Origin: JACCZX01 sp963791315
GTDB taxonomy: Bacteria; Pseudomonadota; Gammaproteobacteria; Burkholderiales; Burkholderiaceae_F
Assembly (NCBI GenBank): GCA_963791315.1
Contig: CAWBRQ010000003.1
Coordinates: forward strand, 62,001 to 126,000
Length of the DNA: 64,000 nt
Direction of reading: 5' to 3'
The position numbers and the translations under genes are program-made. Position 1 is the stretch's first letter; each line of letters opens with the position of its first letter. Below the pieces are notes generated by a model. It did no database searches. It was not told where the DNA came from and saw only the letters and a program-made list of their open reading frames with translations. This document shows positions 28,895 to 38,068 of the stretch, piece after piece.

Positions 28895-29866
28895 TCAACG
28901 CAGCGCCGTGTAATTGGCCGGGATCCAGTCATAGCCCTTGCCGTCCGCCCGCAAGTGGCCGATGCCTGGAAATGGCAGATGCGCGGCGCAAACCCAGTGC
29001 CCGCGCTTGGCGGCATCGGAGTATTGCGTCTTGCGCTGCGCGGCGGCTGCTTTCGAGTCGGTGTCGAACTTGATCGTTACCGACGGATCCGGAAACTGCA
29101 CAGCGGCGGAGTGCATCAGATCGCCCCACAGCACCAGACGTTGCCCGTTGCTCTCAACCACGTACACAGTGTGCCCCGGCGTATGCCCGTACGCAGAGAC
29201 GGCCTTGACGCCAGGCGTCAGATCGGTGTTTCCGTTGAACGGTTTGAACTTGCCGGCAGCCACGTAAGGGTTGACTGAAGCCATTGCGCCTTCGAAAACC
29301 TGTTTGGCGTCTTTGGGCGCTGCGTCCATGTTGGCCTTGCTCAACCAGAAATCGCCTTCCCGTTGATCGGCGCGCACGATCGCATTCGGAAACGCGATCT
29401 GGTTGCCGGCGACAAGCCCTCCGACGTGATCGGCGTGCATGTGCGTGATGTAGATCTCATCAACCTGCTCGGGCTGATAGCCTGATGCCTTAAGGTTCGT
29501 CATTAGCTTGCCGACCGTTGGGCCGAAAAACGTCCCCGAGCCGGCGTCGATCAGCACCAGCTTGCTGCCGGTGTTGATCAGATAGGCGTTAACCGACACC
29601 TCGACCGGATCTCTCAGGTACTGCTTCGCTAGTGCGCTTCGAATTCTGGCTGGGGTGATGTTCGTCAGTAGATCCGCCATGGGCAGATCGACTGTGCCGT
29701 CCGATAGTGCAGTGACTTCGAAATCGCCGAGCATCATCCGGTAGTAGCCCGGTGCCGAAGTCTTCAGCTGCGGAGCAGCCGCACTTGCGATCAAAAGGGG
29801 AGCCAGCAACAGAAAGAAGCCAGCGACGGCACCACAGGTAGCTCGCAGCAATAGACCAGTCTTCAT
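28895..29866 (-). CDS. Exported metallo-beta-lactamase-fold hydrolase
   Basis: A 323-residue protein with a signal peptide (about 1-30) and the MBL metal motif THMHADHVGG near residues 137-146, plus SAYGHTPGHTVYVV and LWGDLMHSAAVQFPD further on, which supply the other His and Asp ligands. This layout matches periplasmic quorum-quenching lactonase-like and related MBL hydrolases. AAGGA precedes ATG 29866. It starts 95 bases from the divergent FMN oxidase. The substrate cannot be told. Confidence 0.88.
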   Translation of the reverse strand: MKTGLLLRATCGAVAGFFLLLAPLLIASAAAPQLKTSAPGYYRMMLGDFEVTALSDGTVDLPMADLLTNITPARIRSALAKQYLRDPVEVSVNAYLINTGSKLVLIDAGSGTFFGPTVGKLMTNLKASGYQPEQVDEIYITHMHADHVGGLVAGNQIAFPNAIVRADQREGDFWLSKANMDAAPKDAKQVFEGAMASVNPYVAAGKFKPFNGNTDLTPGVKAVSAYGHTPGHTVYVVESNGQRLVLWGDLMHSAAVQFPDPSVTIKFDTDSKAAAAQRKTQYSDAAKRGHWVCAAHLPFPGIGHLRADGKGYDWIPANYTALR

Positions 29867-29960
29867 TGCAATCCTTCGGTGAAATGTCTAGGAAAATACC
29901 TGTCGAATCCGTGCCAAGCTACCTGCATCTTTGGCACGTGTCGAGTGTTTCAACAAGCCC

Positions 29961-31142
29961 ATGTCCTTGCGCAACATTCTGTGCCTCGCTGATTTCGAAC
30001 TGGCCGCTCGCCGTCATCTGCCGCGGCCGATTCTGGGTTACGTCGCAGGCGGCGCCGAGGACACGATTGCGCTGCAGGCGGCGACAGCCGCGTACCGGCA
30101 ATGGTCGTTCGTTCCGCGCGTGCTGGTCGATGTCTCGCAACGCTCGCAGCAGGTGGAGCTTTTCGGCGAGACCTATTCGTCGCCGTTCGGCATCGCCCCG
30201 ATGGGTATCTGTGCGCTGATTGCCTACAAGGGCGATCTGACGCTGGCGCTCGCGGCCGAAGCAGCCAACATTCCGATGATCGTCAGCTCGACGGCGTTGA
30301 CTCGGCTCGAGGATGTGCGTGCCGTCGCGCCGCGCACGACGTGGTTTCAGGCGTACTTGCCCGGCGACGCAGCGAAGATCGATGCGATGGTGCAGCGAGT
30401 GCAGAGCGCGGGTTACCGAACACTCGTTCTAACCGTCGATGTTGCAACGCTGCCGAGCCGCGAAAACAATATTCGCGTCGGCTTCACGATGCCGCTGCGG
30501 CCCAGCGTGCGGCTTGCGTGGGATGGCATCGTCCGTCCGCGGTGGACTCTCGGGACGCTGCTTAGGACCTTGCTGAAGAATGGCATGCCTCACTTTGAAA
30601 ATTCGAGTGCGACGCGCGGAGTGCCAATTTTCTCGAGCGCCGCAGTACGCGAATTCGGCTCGCGCGACACGCTGTCATGGACGCACGTCGATCAGATCCG
30701 GCGTATGTGGAGCGGCAAGCTGGTGCTGAAGGGAATTTTATCGGCCGAAGATGCACGTATCGCCGCAGATCGTGGCGTCGATGGCGTGATTGTTTCGAGC
30801 CACGGCGGGCGTCAGCTCGATGCGTCGATCGCGCCGCTGCACGCGCTGCCGGCGATCGTGCGTGCCAAGGGCGCCATGAAAGTGATGATCGATAGCGGGA
30901 TTCGTCGCGGCAACGATGTGCTGAAGGCGATTGCGCTGGGCGCGGACTTTGTCTTCATCGGGCGGCCGTTTATCTACGCGGCGTCAATCGGCGGTCAAGT
31001 GGGCGTCGCGCATGCGATTCGATTGCTATCGCACGAGATTCAGCAAGACATGGCGTTGATCGGTGTGAGTTCGCTGCGCGAGCTCGGGCCGCATTTGCTG
31101 GCCCCGCAACACGCGCCGCCCCTCACCGTCAAGATTGCTTGA
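29961..31142 (+). CDS. FMN-dependent alpha-hydroxy-acid oxidase/dehydrogenase
   Basis: A 393-residue TIM-barrel flavoenzyme of the glycolate oxidase, L-lactate dehydrogenase and mandelate dehydrogenase family. Signature blocks are RRHLPRPILGYVAGGAEDT, FGIAPMGICAL, WFQAYLPGD and IVSSHGGRQLD, where His281 is the catalytic base, then MIDSGIRRGNDVLKAIALGA for the FMN phosphate. Start at ATG 29961 gives the normal N-terminus; the open frame reaches 29931. Its 3' end overlaps the 3' end of the PfkB gene on the other strand by 14 bases. Confidence 0.93.
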   Translation: MSLRNILCLADFELAARRHLPRPILGYVAGGAEDTIALQAATAAYRQWSFVPRVLVDVSQRSQQVELFGETYSSPFGIAPMGICALIAYKGDLTLALAAEAANIPMIVSSTALTRLEDVRAVAPRTTWFQAYLPGDAAKIDAMVQRVQSAGYRTLVLTVDVATLPSRENNIRVGFTMPLRPSVRLAWDGIVRPRWTLGTLLRTLLKNGMPHFENSSATRGVPIFSSAAVREFGSRDTLSWTHVDQIRRMWSGKLVLKGILSAEDARIAADRGVDGVIVSSHGGRQLDASIAPLHALPAIVRAKGAMKVMIDSGIRRGNDVLKAIALGADFVFIGRPFIYAASIGGQVGVAHAIRLLSHEIQQDMALIGVSSLRELGPHLLAPQHAPPLTVKIA

Positions 31143-32072
31143 TGCCGGCTTTGACGCCGCTCCACCAGCGCTCGAACGGTTCGCGCTTCGGAATGCCCGC
31201 GCGGCCGCCGAATCGCGTGCACTTCATAGCTGCCACTGCGGTTGCAAACTCAATCGCTGCGGGCAGCTCCTTGCCCTCCGCCAGCGCGAGGGCAAACGCA
31301 CCATGCCACGTGTCACCGGCCGCTAGGGTATCGACCGCTTTCACGGCTGGCGATGGCGCGCTTGACAATGCCTTCGCCGTCGAACCACATCACGCCCGCT
31401 GCGCCGAGCGTCACGCCGCAGGCGATGTTGCGGCCTCCGAACAACTTCGGCAGCGCATGCTGCGGTTCGCCGGTCTGCAAGTTGTGCAGCATTGATTGCG
31501 ACAGGAATGGATGCGTGGCGAGCCGCGCGGTCTCGCGCACTTGCTGCGGATCTCCGGCATCGCCGTCGAACACGCTCGGCTTGCCCGCCATTGCAGCGGC
31601 ATCGAACAGCCGCTGCGCACCGGCCGGCCAGCGCGTGTCGGCCAGCACCGCATCGGCGTCGGCCACGCGCTCGACCGGCAGCCAAGAAGCGTCGGGCGGA
31701 TACCCCTGCGGCTGCACGGAGACGACCAATCGCTCGCCGCGCGCATCGATCAGGATGGTGGCGATCTTGGTGCGAAAGCCGGAAAGACGCAGCAGCGTCG
31801 AAACGTCGACGCCTTCATGCTTCAGAAGCGCGATGACCTGGTCGCCGGTCTCGTCGTCACCGACGCGTCCCCAGTAGACTTGCACGACCGCCGAGTCGCT
31901 GCACCGTGACGGCAGCGTTGGCGCCCATGCCGCCGCCGGTCTCGACGAAGTCCGTCGCGGTGATCTTCACCGACGGCAGCTTGACTTCGTCGACCAGAAA
32001 AATCTGATCGATCGTCGCCGAACCACCGACGCAGATAACGCACGGCCGGCGTGCACCGTTCGACATGGCCAT
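31129..32072 (-). CDS. PfkB family carbohydrate kinase (two frameshifts)
   Basis: About 313 residues after removing two bases, near 31,868 and 31,350. The N-terminal piece reads CVICVGGSATIDQIFLVDEV with GGGMGANAAVTVQRLGG (PfkB motif 1); the middle covers DDETGDQVIALLKHEGVDV and ADADAVLADTRWP; the C-terminal piece has VDTLAAGDTWHGAFALAL, the PfkB motif 2 with the catalytic Asp of AAGD. The sugar cannot be predicted. It follows the TRAP permease end by 10 bases on the same strand and upstream in sequence, so it is not the same operon unless transcribed through from elsewhere. Confidence 0.85.
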
Positions 32073-32082
32073 CAGTGTCGGA

Positions 32083-34128
32083 TCAGCCGCTAGCCGCGGG
32101 CTGCTCGTTTCGCTTGCGCCGCCGCAGCTGCAGAACGATCACGGCGGCCAGCAACGCGATGCCGATTGCGTCTAGCCAGGCGCGGGGATAAATGATCAAC
32201 AGGCCAGCAATCGTCAGCATTACCTGTTCGACGCGCGTGGTCTTGGTAATGAGCCAACCCTCCGCTGCTCCAGCGAGCGCGGCCAATGCGATCACTGCAA
32301 GGCGGTGATCCACGCCACGTCCCACCAGCTTCCGCCGGGTGGCAGCGCAAGCAGCAGGCCGACGCCGATCGGATCGAGCACGAACACAAAGGGCACAACG
32401 AATGCGGGCAGCGTGTACTTCCACGCCTGCAACGTTGTCTTGTACGGATCGCCGCCGGTGATCGCGGCAGCAGCAAATGGAGACAGCGCGGTGGGCGGCG
32501 ACACTTCGGACAACACCGCGTAGTAGAAGATGAACATGTGTGCGGCGAAGTCTGGCACGCCAAGCTTGATCAGCGCCGGAGCAGCGACCACCGCACAGAT
32601 GATGTAGCTTGCAGTCACGGGTACCGCCAGGCCGACGACCCAGACGATCAATGCGGTGTAGATGGCGGTCAGCAGCAGGCTGCCGCCCGCGTACGAAACA
32701 ATGATGTCGGCAAAGCGCAGTCCGAGCCCGGTTAACGTCACGACACCCACAATGATGCCGGCCGCAGCGCAGGTGGCAGCTACGCTCAACATTCCGATCG
32801 AACCGGCGGCGAGCGCCTGCATCAGCTTCGAATGCCGCAGTGTTTCGCGCACCCAACCCGTTGGTCTGCGCACGAAAAGCGAGAGGTCGAGCAACGCGCA
32901 ATCGCGGTTCAGGAAACTGATCAGCACTGCCACTATCGTCGCCCAGAACACTGAAGCGATCGGCGAAAAGCCGAGCAGCAGGAACACGACAATCGCAACC
33001 AGCGATATGAAGTGAAACCCCATCGTCTTCGTCAGCTGCCACACCGTTGCACTCGTCTCGACGCGAACCTGCACCATCGCGTGCTTGCGTGCATCGATCT
33101 CGACCATGAACAACAACGACAGGTAGTACAGGCAGGTCGGAATGACCGCCATCTTGATTACTTCGAGATACGAGATCTTGAGAAACTCGGAAATCAGAAA
33201 CGCAGCAGCGCCGAGCACGGGCGGCGACAGAATCGCGCCGAGCCCGCCCGCGGCAAGCAATCCGCCGGCAGCATTTTTTTCGTAGCCCGCCTTGGCGAGC
33301 ATCGGATATGCGACCGTGCCCAACGTTACCGTCGTCGCGACGCCGGACCCGGAGGGTCCACCCGAGCAGAAACGAAGCGGCGGTCACGGCACGGCCGGCC
33401 CCGGTCGCCTTGCGACCGAACGCGGCAAGCGAAAAATCAATAAAGAATTGGCCCGCATTCGAGAACTGCAATACCGCTCCGAAGATCGTGAACAAGATGA
33501 TCAGCGACGACGAGACATCGATCGGAGTCCCGAAAATGCCTTCGAGCGTCATGTACATCGTGCCAACCAGCCGATCGACGTCATAGCCGCGATGTGTCCA
33601 TGGTGCGGGCAGGTAGGGACCGACCATCGCGTAGACGACAAAGAGCACGCAGATGAACGGCATGATCCAGCCGGTGGAACGCCGTGCCGCTTCCAGCACG
33701 AGTACGGTCAGCGCGACACCCATGATGATGTCGAGTGTGTTCGGTGCGGTGCTGCGATCCAGAAAGTCGTCGCCGCCCATTAGGGCGTAAACGCTGGTCG
33801 CGACGCCCACCAACGCGCAGATCAGGTCGATCCAGCTGAAGCGATGGCGCAGGCGCCGCACGGCGGGAAACAGCAGGAACACCAGAAACAGCATGAACGC
33901 CACGTGCACATAGCGCAGTGTCGTCGTGGTGACGATGCCGTACGCGGCGTACAGGTGATACAAACTCATCGCCACCGCAACGGCGAAGAGAAAAGTGCCC
34001 CACGCACCCGCGAACTTGTGGTGGGCCCCTTCCTCTACTGCGATGAATTCCTCGGCCTGGAGCCGTTGCTCGTCGGTGACGATCGGCACAGGGATCGCCT
34101 GCGCTGATCGCACCGTCGGTTCAGCCAT
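32083..34128 (-). CDS. TRAP transporter permease, 4TM/12TM fusion (two compensating frameshifts)
   Basis: A 681-residue fused DctQM-type permease. The 4TM part is near 40-200 (LYHLYAAYGIVTTTTLRYVH, then RLRHRFSWIDLICALVG); the 12TM part has GTPIDVSSSLIILFTIFGAV, GGLLAAGGLGAILSPPVLG and SEVSPPTALSPFAAAAITGG, which are conserved in TAXI-linked TRAP permeases. One extra G near 33,350 (CTCGGGT for CTCGGT) and one missing base near 32,305 break the frame; total length is a multiple of three. The TAXI receptor gene lies 31 bases upstream in the same direction, so they form one importer. Confidence 0.9.
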   Translation of the reverse strand: MAEPTVRSAQAIPVPIVTDEQRLQAEEFIAVEEGAHHKFAGAWGTFLFAVAVAMSLYHLYAAYGIVTTTTLRYVHVAFMLFLVFLLFPAVRRLRHRFSWIDLICALVGVATSVYALMGGDDFLDRSTAPNTLDIIMGVALTVLVLEAARRSTGWIMPFICVLFVVYAMVGPYLPAPWTHRGYDVDRLVGTMYMTLEGIFGTPIDVSSSLIILFTIFGAVLQFSNAGQFFIDFSLAAFGRKATGAGRAVTAASFLLGWTLRVRRRDDGNVGHGRISDARQGGLRKKCCRRIACRGRARRDSVAARARRCCVSDFRVSQDLVSRSNQDGGHSDLPVLPVVVVHGRDRCTQARDGAGSRRDECNGVAADEDDGVSLHIAGCDCRVPAARLFADRFSVLGDDSGSADQFPEPRLRVARPLAFRAQTNGLGARNTAAFEADAGARRRFDRNVERSCHLRCGRHHCGCRDVNRARTALCRHHCFVRGRQPAADRHLHRIDRLGRRPGGTRDCKLHHLCGGRCSGADQAWRARLRRTHVHLLLRGVVRSVAAHRAVSICCCRDHRRRSVQDNVAGVEVHAARIRCALCVRARSDRRRPAACAATRRKLVGRGVDHRLAVIALAALAGAAEGWLITKTTRVEQVMLTIAGLLIIYPRAWLDAIGIALLAAVIVLQLRRRKRNEQPAASG

Positions 34129-34159
34129 TAATTGCTAAGAGCGGTTGCGCAGCACGCGC

Positions 34160-35122
34160 CTATTTGATCTTGATGCCCTTCTCGTTGAAGTACTTGATCG
34201 CGCCGGGATGAAACGGAATCGGCGACGCGTCGTTCGTTTGCAATTTCAAGTCGAAGTTGGTCGCTTCCTTGTGCACCAGGATCAGCTCGTCGCGCTTTTC
34301 GAAGATCGTTTTGACGATGTTGTAGGCGACCTGGTCCGACATGTCGGCGCGCGCGATGATCAGGTTCTGCACGGTTGCAACCTGGTTGGGCTGGTCCTGT
34401 CCCGGATACGCCTTAGCTGGGATCGTGTCGCGGATATAAAGCGGGCCGTACTTCTTGTTCATGTTGTCGACGACTTCGGCGTGATCGATCAGCTTCAGCT
34501 TGGTGCCCGGCGTCGCGCCGAGGTCGGTGACGGCTGCGGTCGGAATTCCGCCGACCCAGAAGTAAGCGTCGAGCTTCCTGTCCTTGATCGCGTCGGTCGA
34601 CTTGCCCGGGTCGAGACGCTCGCGCCGGATGTCTTTGTCCTGATCAAGCCCCGCTGCTTCGAGCACTCGTTGCGCCATCACCTCGGTGGCACTGTTTGCC
34701 GCGCCGGTCGACACGCGCTTACCCTTGAGGTCGGCGAGCTTGTTGATCCCAGAGCCTTCGACGGTCACGATGTGCATCCGGTTCGGGTACGCAATCATTA
34801 GCGTCCGCACCGGGATCGCGTTCGGAAACCTGCCCTGTCCCTTGAAGCCATCCCATGCGGCATCGGCCATCGAAAGCGCGATGTCCGACTTTTTCTGACT
34901 CATCAGCTGCAGGTTCGCCACTGAGCCGGCCGTGGTCTCGGCGTTGGCGGCGTAGCCCGGCACATACTTCGAAAGAATATTCGCGATGCCGCCACCAAGC
35001 GGGTAGTACACGCCGGTGGTGGGCCCGGTTGCTACCGACAGCGTGACTTTTTCCTGCGCCGGAACGCTGACGGCGAACACAAGTGCCACAGCCGCTAGCA
35101 GCGCGCGCGTAGGTGTTTTCAT
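34160..35122 (-). CDS. TAXI family TRAP transporter solute-binding protein
   Basis: A 320-residue periplasmic receptor with signal peptide (LLAAVALVFAVSVPAQ), then VTLSVATGPTTGVYYPLGGG, the TAXI opening, and SVANLQLMSQKKSDIAL, ADLKGKRVSTGAANSATE and YFWVGGIPTAAVTDL. TAXI receptors work with fused TRAP permeases and often bind dicarboxylates or glutamate. ATG 35122 follows AGGAGACACG; the open frame upstream to 35176 lacks a signal. First gene of the two-gene TRAP operon. Confidence 0.93.
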   Translation of the reverse strand: MKTPTRALLAAVALVFAVSVPAQEKVTLSVATGPTTGVYYPLGGGIANILSKYVPGYAANAETTAGSVANLQLMSQKKSDIALSMADAAWDGFKGQGRFPNAIPVRTLMIAYPNRMHIVTVEGSGINKLADLKGKRVSTGAANSATEVMAQRVLEAAGLDQDKDIRRERLDPGKSTDAIKDRKLDAYFWVGGIPTAAVTDLGATPGTKLKLIDHAEVVDNMNKKYGPLYIRDTIPAKAYPGQDQPNQVATVQNLIIARADMSDQVAYNIVKTIFEKRDELILVHKEATNFDLKLQTNDASPIPFHPGAIKYFNEKGIKIK

Positions 35123-35218
35123 CGTGTCTCCTGTTGTAGTCAAATGTGTGCGGATTGTATGCGGCCCGCGCGCCAATGCGACGGCGATTGGCTGAGTATT
35201 AACGCGCGGTCGCTACGC

Positions 35219-36271
35219 TTAGCGCCGCTGTCCGGTCGTTGCATCAAACACGTGCAGCGCCTCCGGCGCAGCAGTCAGGTGAACCACATCGCCCTCGCGA
35301 ACGGTAGGCACGCCGTCGATGCGCCACTTGATCGGCACATCACCGATAGTGCAATCGACGATCGCACTATCGCCCATGTTTTCGATCAGCTCGACGCGGG
35401 CGGGAATGCCGTGCGCTGCGACCCTCAGTGCACCCGGACGTATGCCGAGCACGACATCGCCGTCAGGCCCGCAGCCCGCCGGTGCGGTGAACCGAATGCC
35501 TGCGACATGCAACTGCTCGGCTTCGAGGCGTGCGCGCAGTAAGTTCATCGGCGGGCTGCCGATGAATGCCGCGACCGCAGTAGTCGCCGGGCGCGCGAAT
35601 ACTTCGGCCGGTGTACCGACCTGTGCAATCTTGCCTTCCATGAACACCGCCATGCGATCGGCGATCGTCATCGCTTCTTCCTGATCGTGCGTCACGTACA
35701 CCGTCGTTACACCCAGCGAACGCTGCAGCTTGCGCAATTCGACGCGCGTTTCGAGACGCAGTTTGGCGTCGAGGTTCGACAGCGGCTCATCGAGCAAGAA
35801 CAGGCGCGGCTTGCGCACGATTGCGCGCGCCAGCGCGCAGCGCTGCTGCTGCCCCCCAGATAGCTGGCCGGGTCGACGTTCGAGCAGATGATCGATGCGC
35901 ACCTTGGAGGCCGCGTCGCGGACCGCGCTTGCAATCTCGGCGTGCGGCATGTTGACCATACGCAACGGAAACGCGATGTTCTCGCCAACCGTCATGTGCG
36001 GATACAACGCATAGCTTTGAAACACCATTGCGACGTCGCGCTCGCCGGGTTCGCGTGTGGTGACATCCTCATCGTCGAGCCACACCTTGCCCGCGGTGGC
36101 GGGTTCGAGCCCAGCGAGGATCCGCAGCGTCGTCGTCTTGCCCGAACCAGACGGCCCGAGCAACGCGAAGAACTCGCCGGGAGCGATGTCAAGGTTTATG
36201 CCGTGCAGCACGGTCAGCGCGCCGTGCTGCTTCACTGCACCCTCGAGCCGTACGCGACCACTCGTGTTCAC
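35219..36271 (-). CDS. Carbohydrate-type ABC transporter ATP-binding protein (MalK/UgpC-like)
   Basis: A 350-residue ATPase with Walker A GPSGSGKTTT, Q-loop FQSYALYPHMTV, signature LSGGQQQRCALARA, Walker B RLFLLDEPLSNLDAKLR and H-loop YVTHDQEEAMTIAD, followed by a TOBE domain (LGIRPGALRV). The likely start is GTG 36271, which gives the family N-terminus; the frame extends to 36310. It powers the two permeases and binding protein encoded just upstream (36.3-39.5 kb). MalK-like ATPases are often shared between sugar importers. Confidence 0.93.
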   Translation of the reverse strand: MNTSGRVRLEGAVKQHGALTVLHGINLDIAPGEFFALLGPSGSGKTTTLRILAGLEPATAGKVWLDDEDVTTREPGERDVAMVFQSYALYPHMTVGENIAFPLRMVNMPHAEIASAVRDAASKVRIDHLLERRPGQLSGGQQQRCALARAIVRKPRLFLLDEPLSNLDAKLRLETRVELRKLQRSLGVTTVYVTHDQEEAMTIADRMAVFMEGKIAQVGTPAEVFARPATTAVAAFIGSPPMNLLRARLEAEQLHVAGIRFTAPAGCGPDGDVVLGIRPGALRVAAHGIPARVELIENMGDSAIVDCTIGDVPIKWRIDGVPTVREGDVVHLTAAPEALHVFDATTGQRR

Positions 36272-36281
36272 TCGTGTCCTT

Positions 36282-37121
36282 TCATCGGCGGCCGCCTCCC
36301 TTGACCGCACCGACCGTCAGCCCCTTCACGATATGGCGCTGCGCGAGCAGTCCGAGCAAGATCACCGGGGCCATTGCGAGCATCGCGCCCGCGGCGAGCC
36401 GCGCCCACTGCGTCTGCTCGACCGAAATGAAGTTGAACATCGCTACTGTCACCGGTCGCACCCGGTTGCCCGCGAGCACCACCGCAAACAGAAACTCGTT
36501 CCATGCATTCAGAAACACAAAGATGGTCGTCACTGCGATTCCACCCCGTACTTGGGGCAGGATCACGTGCCAAAGTGCGCGCAATCTTCCGGCGCGGTCG
36601 AGCAGCGCCGCTTCTTCCATTTCTGGTGGCACGTCTTCGAAATACGACACCATCAGCCACACCGCAAACGGCAGCGAGAATGTCAAATAGATTCCGATCA
36701 TGCCGCCATAGGTATCGAGCGCGCCTACCTTCTGCAGGATAAGGTAGTACGGAATGATCAGCCCGACCGGCGGCAGCATTTGCGTGGCCAGCACATAGAA
36801 CCCGCCAGCGCGCTTGGCGGGCAGTGCCAGTCGTGCCAAGGCATACGCGGCGGGCACCGCGAACAACATCGTCAGCACCGTCGCGCCGCCGGCGACAATC
36901 ACGCTCGACACTAGATTCGGAAGAATGCTGCTGGCGCCGAACAGCACCTCACGATAGTTGGAGAGCGTAGGTTCAAAAAACACGAGCGGCGGATACGCCA
37001 GCACATCGCGCTCGGTCTTGAACGACGTCAGCAGCGCCCACAGCACCGGAATCACCCAGACGGACAGCAGCAGCGCCGCAATCAACGTCAATCCGATGGT
37101 GTGCCAGCGCCGGCTGCTCAT
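36282..37121 (-). CDS. Carbohydrate ABC transporter permease, MalG/UgpE type
   Basis: A 279-residue permease with six membrane segments. WALLTSFKTERDVLAYPP at the N-terminal periplasmic side is typical of MalG-type subunits, and the EAA loop is EEAALLDRAGRLRALWHV. Overlaps the upstream permease by four bases (37118-37121) and ends 10 bases before the ATPase start. The frame is intact. Confidence 0.92.
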   Translation of the reverse strand: MSSRRWHTIGLTLIAALLLSVWVIPVLWALLTSFKTERDVLAYPPLVFFEPTLSNYREVLFGASSILPNLVSSVIVAGGATVLTMLFAVPAAYALARLALPAKRAGGFYVLATQMLPPVGLIIPYYLILQKVGALDTYGGMIGIYLTFSLPFAVWLMVSYFEDVPPEMEEAALLDRAGRLRALWHVILPQVRGGIAVTTIFVFLNAWNEFLFAVVLAGNRVRPVTVAMFNFISVEQTQWARLAAGAMLAMAPVILLGLLAQRHIVKGLTVGAVKGGGRR

Positions 37122-38006
37122 CGCGCGCGCCGCAGCCGGAACAGCATGAACGAGATGGTCATCGTCATTGCCAGCAGCACCATCGCCAGCGCTGCGCCAT
37201 AGCCGAGATTCAATTCGGTAAACGAGGTGCGATACGCGTACAGATTCAGGATCTCAGTCGCGGTGCCGGGGCCGCCGCCGGTGGCAGCAAAGATCGCGGC
37301 GAACGCTGACAACGCTGTCATCAACCGCAGGATGATGACGATCACGATCGCGGGGCGTATCAGCGGCAACGTGATGTAGACGAACCGCTTCCACGCACCG
37401 GCGCGATCGATGCGCGCGGCCTCGAAGACGTCGGGCGGCAATGATGCGATGCTGGCAAGAATGACCAGGAATGCAAACGGTGTCCATTGCCACGTATGCA
37501 TCGCGATTACCGAGATCAGCGCCAGTTGCGGATCGCCCAGCCAGTTGTGACTGCCTAGACCCGAGTGCGCGTGTCGCGACGTCGACGAGCCCGACATCGG
37601 GAGCCAGTACCAGCGTGCGCCAGAACAGTCCAACGACCACCGGCGCCAAAACGATCGGCAGTATCGCGGCGACGCGCAGTGCGGCGTGTCCGCGCGGGAT
37701 CCGCATCACCAGCAGCGCAAGCGCAAGGCCGATCGCGACCTGCAGAACTACCGTCGCCGCCGTGTAGATGACCGTCAGTGTCAGCGAACTCCAGAAGCGC
37801 GGATCGCTCGCCATCTTGGTGTAGTTGTCGATACCGGCAAAACCCGAGAGCCAGGGCATCGAAAGATCGACCCGCTGCACGCTGGTCCACGCCAGATACA
37901 CCAGCGGTGTCGTGGTCGTCAGAATCAGCAGCAGCAGCGCCGGCAGAAACAGCACCAACGCGAAGCGCCGCTCCTGCTGCGCCAGCGTGCGAACGGAGGC
38001 AGCCAT
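37118..38006 (-). CDS. Carbohydrate ABC transporter permease, MalF/UgpA type (one frameshift)
   Basis: About 295 residues after removing one G near 37,555 (CTCGGGTCT for CTCGGTCT). The N-terminal piece reads FALVLFLPALLLLILTTTTP and DPRFWSSLTLTVIYTAATVV; the C-terminal piece has the EAA loop DVFEAARIDRAGAWKRFVYI and LFRLRRAR at the end. Six membrane segments in total. It couples to the second permease by an ATGA overlap. The indel falls in the periplasmic loop ALGLGSHNWLGDP. Confidence 0.88.
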
Positions 38007-38068
38007 TGAATGCTAGGAAGGTTCGCAGCGCAGCGCCCGGCGGCCGATGCGACACCGGGCGCCGTTCA